Assembly: GCA_949282265.1 (NCBI GenBank)
Contig: CASDOZ010000001.1
Span: 62,001 to 126,000 of the forward strand
Reading direction: 5' to 3'
DNA length: 64,000 bases
DNA from: an uncultured Bacteroidales bacterium
GTDB taxonomy: Bacteria > Bacteroidota > Bacteroidia > Bacteroidales > Paludibacteraceae
The number at the start of each line of letters is the position of its first letter. The first letter of the stretch is position 1. The translations under genes and the position numbers were made by a program. The notes under the pieces are model-generated. The model saw only the letters and a program-made list of their open reading frames with translations, ran no database searches and was not told the DNA's origin. Below are positions 62,417 to 64,000 of this stretch, one piece after another.

Positions 62417-63014
62417 GACATGCCAAGAAGCGGTTATCAAAACGCACAACGGTGCTTCAGCACGGACATTTGATGCAAGGCAGGCAAACCCATACACCAG
62501 CAACCAAAATCAGGTAGCGAGGCCATCGTATACATACAACAGCGACCAAAACCACGTAGCGAGGCCGTCGTATCCATACAACGACAGCCAAAATCAGGTA
62601 GCGAAGCCGTCGTATGCATACACCAGCGACCAAAACCGCGTAGCGAGGCCGTCGTATGCATACACCAGCAACCAAAATCAGGTAGCGAGGCCATCGTATA
62701 CATACAACAGCGACCAAAACCACGTAGCGGAGCCGTCGTATGCATACAACAGCAACCAAAACCGCGTAGCGAGGCCGTCGTATACATACAACAGCGACCT
62801 AAATCACGTAGCGAAGCCGTCGTATGCATACAACAGCAACCAAAACCACGTAGCGAGGCCGTCGTATGCATACAACAGCGACCAAAATCAAGTAGCGGAG
62901 CCGTCGTATACATACAACAGCGACCAAAACCACGTAGCGAGGCCGGAATATCCATACGACGCTAACCAAAATCAAGTAGCGAAACAGGCAAATGGCATGG
63001 AAGGGCTGGTGTAA
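62415..63014 (+). CDS. Doubtful open frame encoding 14-residue repeats
   Basis: 199 codons from ATG 62415. After 28 non-repeated residues come 12 copies of a 14-residue unit of the type QN(Q/H/R)VA(R/K/E)PSY(T/A/P)YN, then a short tail ending NGMEGLV. No signal peptide, no promoter and no Shine-Dalgarno; the ATG lies within the REP-like hairpin and a stop codon lies 66 bases upstream. Two minus-strand frames are also open across the array, which is automatic for a stop-free unit of 42 bp. In favour of coding: all unit lengths are exact multiples of three, and most changes alter residues at only four or five positions. I regard coding as unproven. Confidence 0.35.
   Translation: MTCQEAVIKTHNGASARTFDARQANPYTSNQNQVARPSYTYNSDQNHVARPSYPYNDSQNQVAKPSYAYTSDQNRVARPSYAYTSNQNQVARPSYTYNSDQNHVAEPSYAYNSNQNRVARPSYTYNSDLNHVAKPSYAYNSNQNHVARPSYAYNSDQNQVAEPSYTYNSDQNHVARPEYPYDANQNQVAKQANGMEGLV
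62497..62995. repeat. Tandem array of twelve 42-bp units
   Basis: The word GTAGCG occurs at 62514, 62556, 62598, 62640, 62682, 62724, 62766, 62808, 62850, 62892, 62934 and 62976: twelve times, spaced exactly 42 bases with no indel. Units 1 and 5 are identical, so part of the array grew by duplication of a four-unit (168-bp) block. Many copies carry the palindrome GTATGCATAC, changed to GTATACATAC or GTATCCATAC in others. Variation is confined to a few sites. No spacers exist, so this is not CRISPR. Confidence 0.95.
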
Positions 63015-63026
63015 CATAACAAAAAA

Positions 63027-63054
63027 GCGGCCGTCCTTTCGCAAGGACAGCCGC
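63027..63054 (-). terminator. Terminator of the right-edge T9SS cargo gene
   Basis: GCGGC-c-GTCCTT-tcgc-AAGGAC-a-GCCGC, followed on the minus strand by TTTTTT. Confidence 0.88.
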
Positions 63055-63088
63055 CATGAAAAGAAAAACATTATTTACCCTAAAAGTA

Positions 63089-64000
63089 TTACTTCGTAAT
63101 CTTCAAAACAGCATTGGCGGAGCGAACCAGATAAATGCCGTGAGGCATGGCGCTCATGTCAATATCACCAGCAGCAGTCTTCACGCAAACGCCGCTAACC
63201 GTGTAAACGGACAATTCCAGACCGGCAGCATTGCGGATTACCTGGCCATCGAACGAAACACCTTCCAAGGTTGCAGGATGGCAAAGACCAGTACCACTAC
63301 CTTTCGAAGTCGTAACATCAATAATATTCGATGCTTCCGAGTCGGTATAGCTTTCGGCTTTGGCAACTACACTGTAATGGTAAGTAGTTTCAGCTGTCAA
63401 ACCGGTAATAGCCTTGCTGGTTTCGGTAACAGTGAATGGAGAACCGGTGATAGGAGTTTGAACTTGTATTGTACTTGTATTTGTTTGGGTTACCGTTATA
63501 TCGTCCAAATAACCATTTGAATTGTTGTAAACACGAATTTCCAAATTTAATGCCGTAGCTCCAGCAGGAACTGTTGTACTGATAGTAGCTTCCGTCCATG
63601 CTCCTTTTACATTTGAATATTCTTGCACCTGAAGAGATGTGTCATCACTCCCTTCCCAGGTACACCATAAACGAAGACCATTACCTGTCATTGTTGGATC
63701 AAGGTAATACCAATAAGAAACAGTAATAGTTTCTCCGGGAGTTACATTATTAATGGTTTGGCGTAAATCTTTGGTTTTACTAGCACTAAAATACAGCGAT
63801 TGTGTGCCTGTATGTGCATTATCTGTACTCAATGAATAAGCATCCTCCGCAACCCAATTTTCAAGTCCGTTTTCAAAGCTGGAATTGGCAACACCAAATT
63901 CCACTGACTCTTCTGTCCAAACATTTAATTCATAGCTTGTCGCATTATCAACGGCAGCCCAATTGGCAACAAAACTATTCGGAGTGATACTTGTTGCTTC
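63089..64000 (-). CDS. T9SS cargo protein with carbohydrate-binding-like and FN3 domains (N-terminus off the right edge)
   Basis: The frame is open to the right edge, giving 303 residues; a GTG at 63904 is internal, not a start. In reading order: an FN3-like part (TPNSFVANWAAVDNATSYEL), a carbohydrate-binding-like jelly roll (ANSSFENGLENWVAEDAYS, QTINNVTPGETITVSYWYYL), an FN3 repeat (ITGLTAETTYHYSVVAKAES), and a type A T9SS sorting domain with ELSVYTVSGVCVKTA and MPHGIYLVRSANAVLKITK. A catalytic domain may lie outside the window. The sorting domain directs it across the outer membrane and resembles that of the pectate lyase. Confidence 0.88.
   Translation of the reverse strand, partial: EATSITPNSFVANWAAVDNATSYELNVWTEESVEFGVANSSFENGLENWVAEDAYSLSTDNAHTGTQSLYFSASKTKDLRQTINNVTPGETITVSYWYYLDPTMTGNGLRLWCTWEGSDDTSLQVQEYSNVKGAWTEATISTTVPAGATALNLEIRVYNNSNGYLDDITVTQTNTSTIQVQTPITGSPFTVTETSKAITGLTAETTYHYSVVAKAESYTDSEASNIIDVTTSKGSGTGLCHPATLEGVSFDGQVIRNAAGLELSVYTVSGVCVKTAAGDIDMSAMPHGIYLVRSANAVLKITK

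Noticed and set aside
62497-62995. CRISPR array
   Set aside because: Units are contiguous with no unique spacers, and no cas genes are present.
62437-63071. Minus-strand frames across the 42-bp array, one of them hydrophobic
   Set aside because: A stop-free unit whose length is a multiple of three automatically stays open; no start context or promoter supports translation.

Overview
The window reads as a chromosomal segment of a member of the order Bacteroidales (phylum Bacteroidota). The evidence is family content and promoter style. Families include a GT117/DUF2723 protein, DUF4252 proteins beside an ECF sigma factor, DUF2851, a putative porin, the RseC-RnfBCDGEA cluster in that order, and two proteins with type IX secretion (T9SS) C-terminal sorting domains. 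Promoters follow the phylum-specific pattern TTTG-N19/20-TAnnTTTG. Most genes have no Shine-Dalgarno sequence. T9SS cargo and a pectate lyase suggest a host-associated, plant-polysaccharide-using lineage, but I cannot name genus or species. No rRNA, tRNA or CRISPR was recognised.

Layout, left to right. (1) 1-2.7 kb: a GT117 protein running off the left edge and a Fur-family repressor. (2) 3.1-6.6 kb: an AT-richer islet with a coiled-coil lipoprotein and a membrane-anchored HelD-like helicase carrying an inserted PD-(D/E)XK-like nuclease domain. (3) 7.0-11.5 kb: purA, a zinc metallopeptidase, an outer-membrane barrel and a DUF1016 nuclease. (4) 11.7-17.5 kb: the RseC-Rnf operon for Na+/H+-coupled ferredoxin:NAD+ electron transfer, with a clear promoter and terminator. 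(5) 17.6-19.1 kb: a hemerythrin protein with a LuxR-type regulator that has a degenerate receiver, then an orphan promoter-terminator pair that may encode a small RNA. (6) 19.2-22.8 kb: a large secreted PL1 pectate lyase. (7) 23.1-25.1 kb: DUF4252-ECF sigma-antisigma-DUF4252, with a sequence-typical ECF autoregulatory promoter. (8) 25.3-34.1 kb: nitroreductase lipoprotein, pckA, clpC, a MetA with Glu111, a solute-binding protein and a porin. (9) 34.3-49.9 kb: a nine-gene minus-strand unit of TolC, HlyD, four duplicated FtsX/MacB permeases, one ATPase and an NtrC/NtrY-type two-component pair, with a candidate sigma-54 promoter in front. (10) 50.0-50.6 kb: a decayed GH43 remnant. (11) 50.7-51.8 kb: rpsF-rpsR-rplI, in which rpsR and rplI have strong Shine-Dalgarno sequences. 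(12) 52-62 kb: PcrA-type helicase, envelope and unknown proteins, PP2C-like phosphatase, polysaccharide deacetylase, GNAT enzyme and a C1-family cysteine peptidase. (13) 62.4-63.0 kb: a 12-copy, 42-bp tandem repeat array beginning just after a REP-like hairpin. (14) A T9SS cargo protein running off the right edge.

The most unusual items are the 42-bp array, the HelD-nuclease islet, the self-regulated multi-permease export operon, the orphan sRNA-like transcript, and the strong SDs on genes of the bS6/bS18 cluster. All assignments come from reading the sequence; no database search was run.
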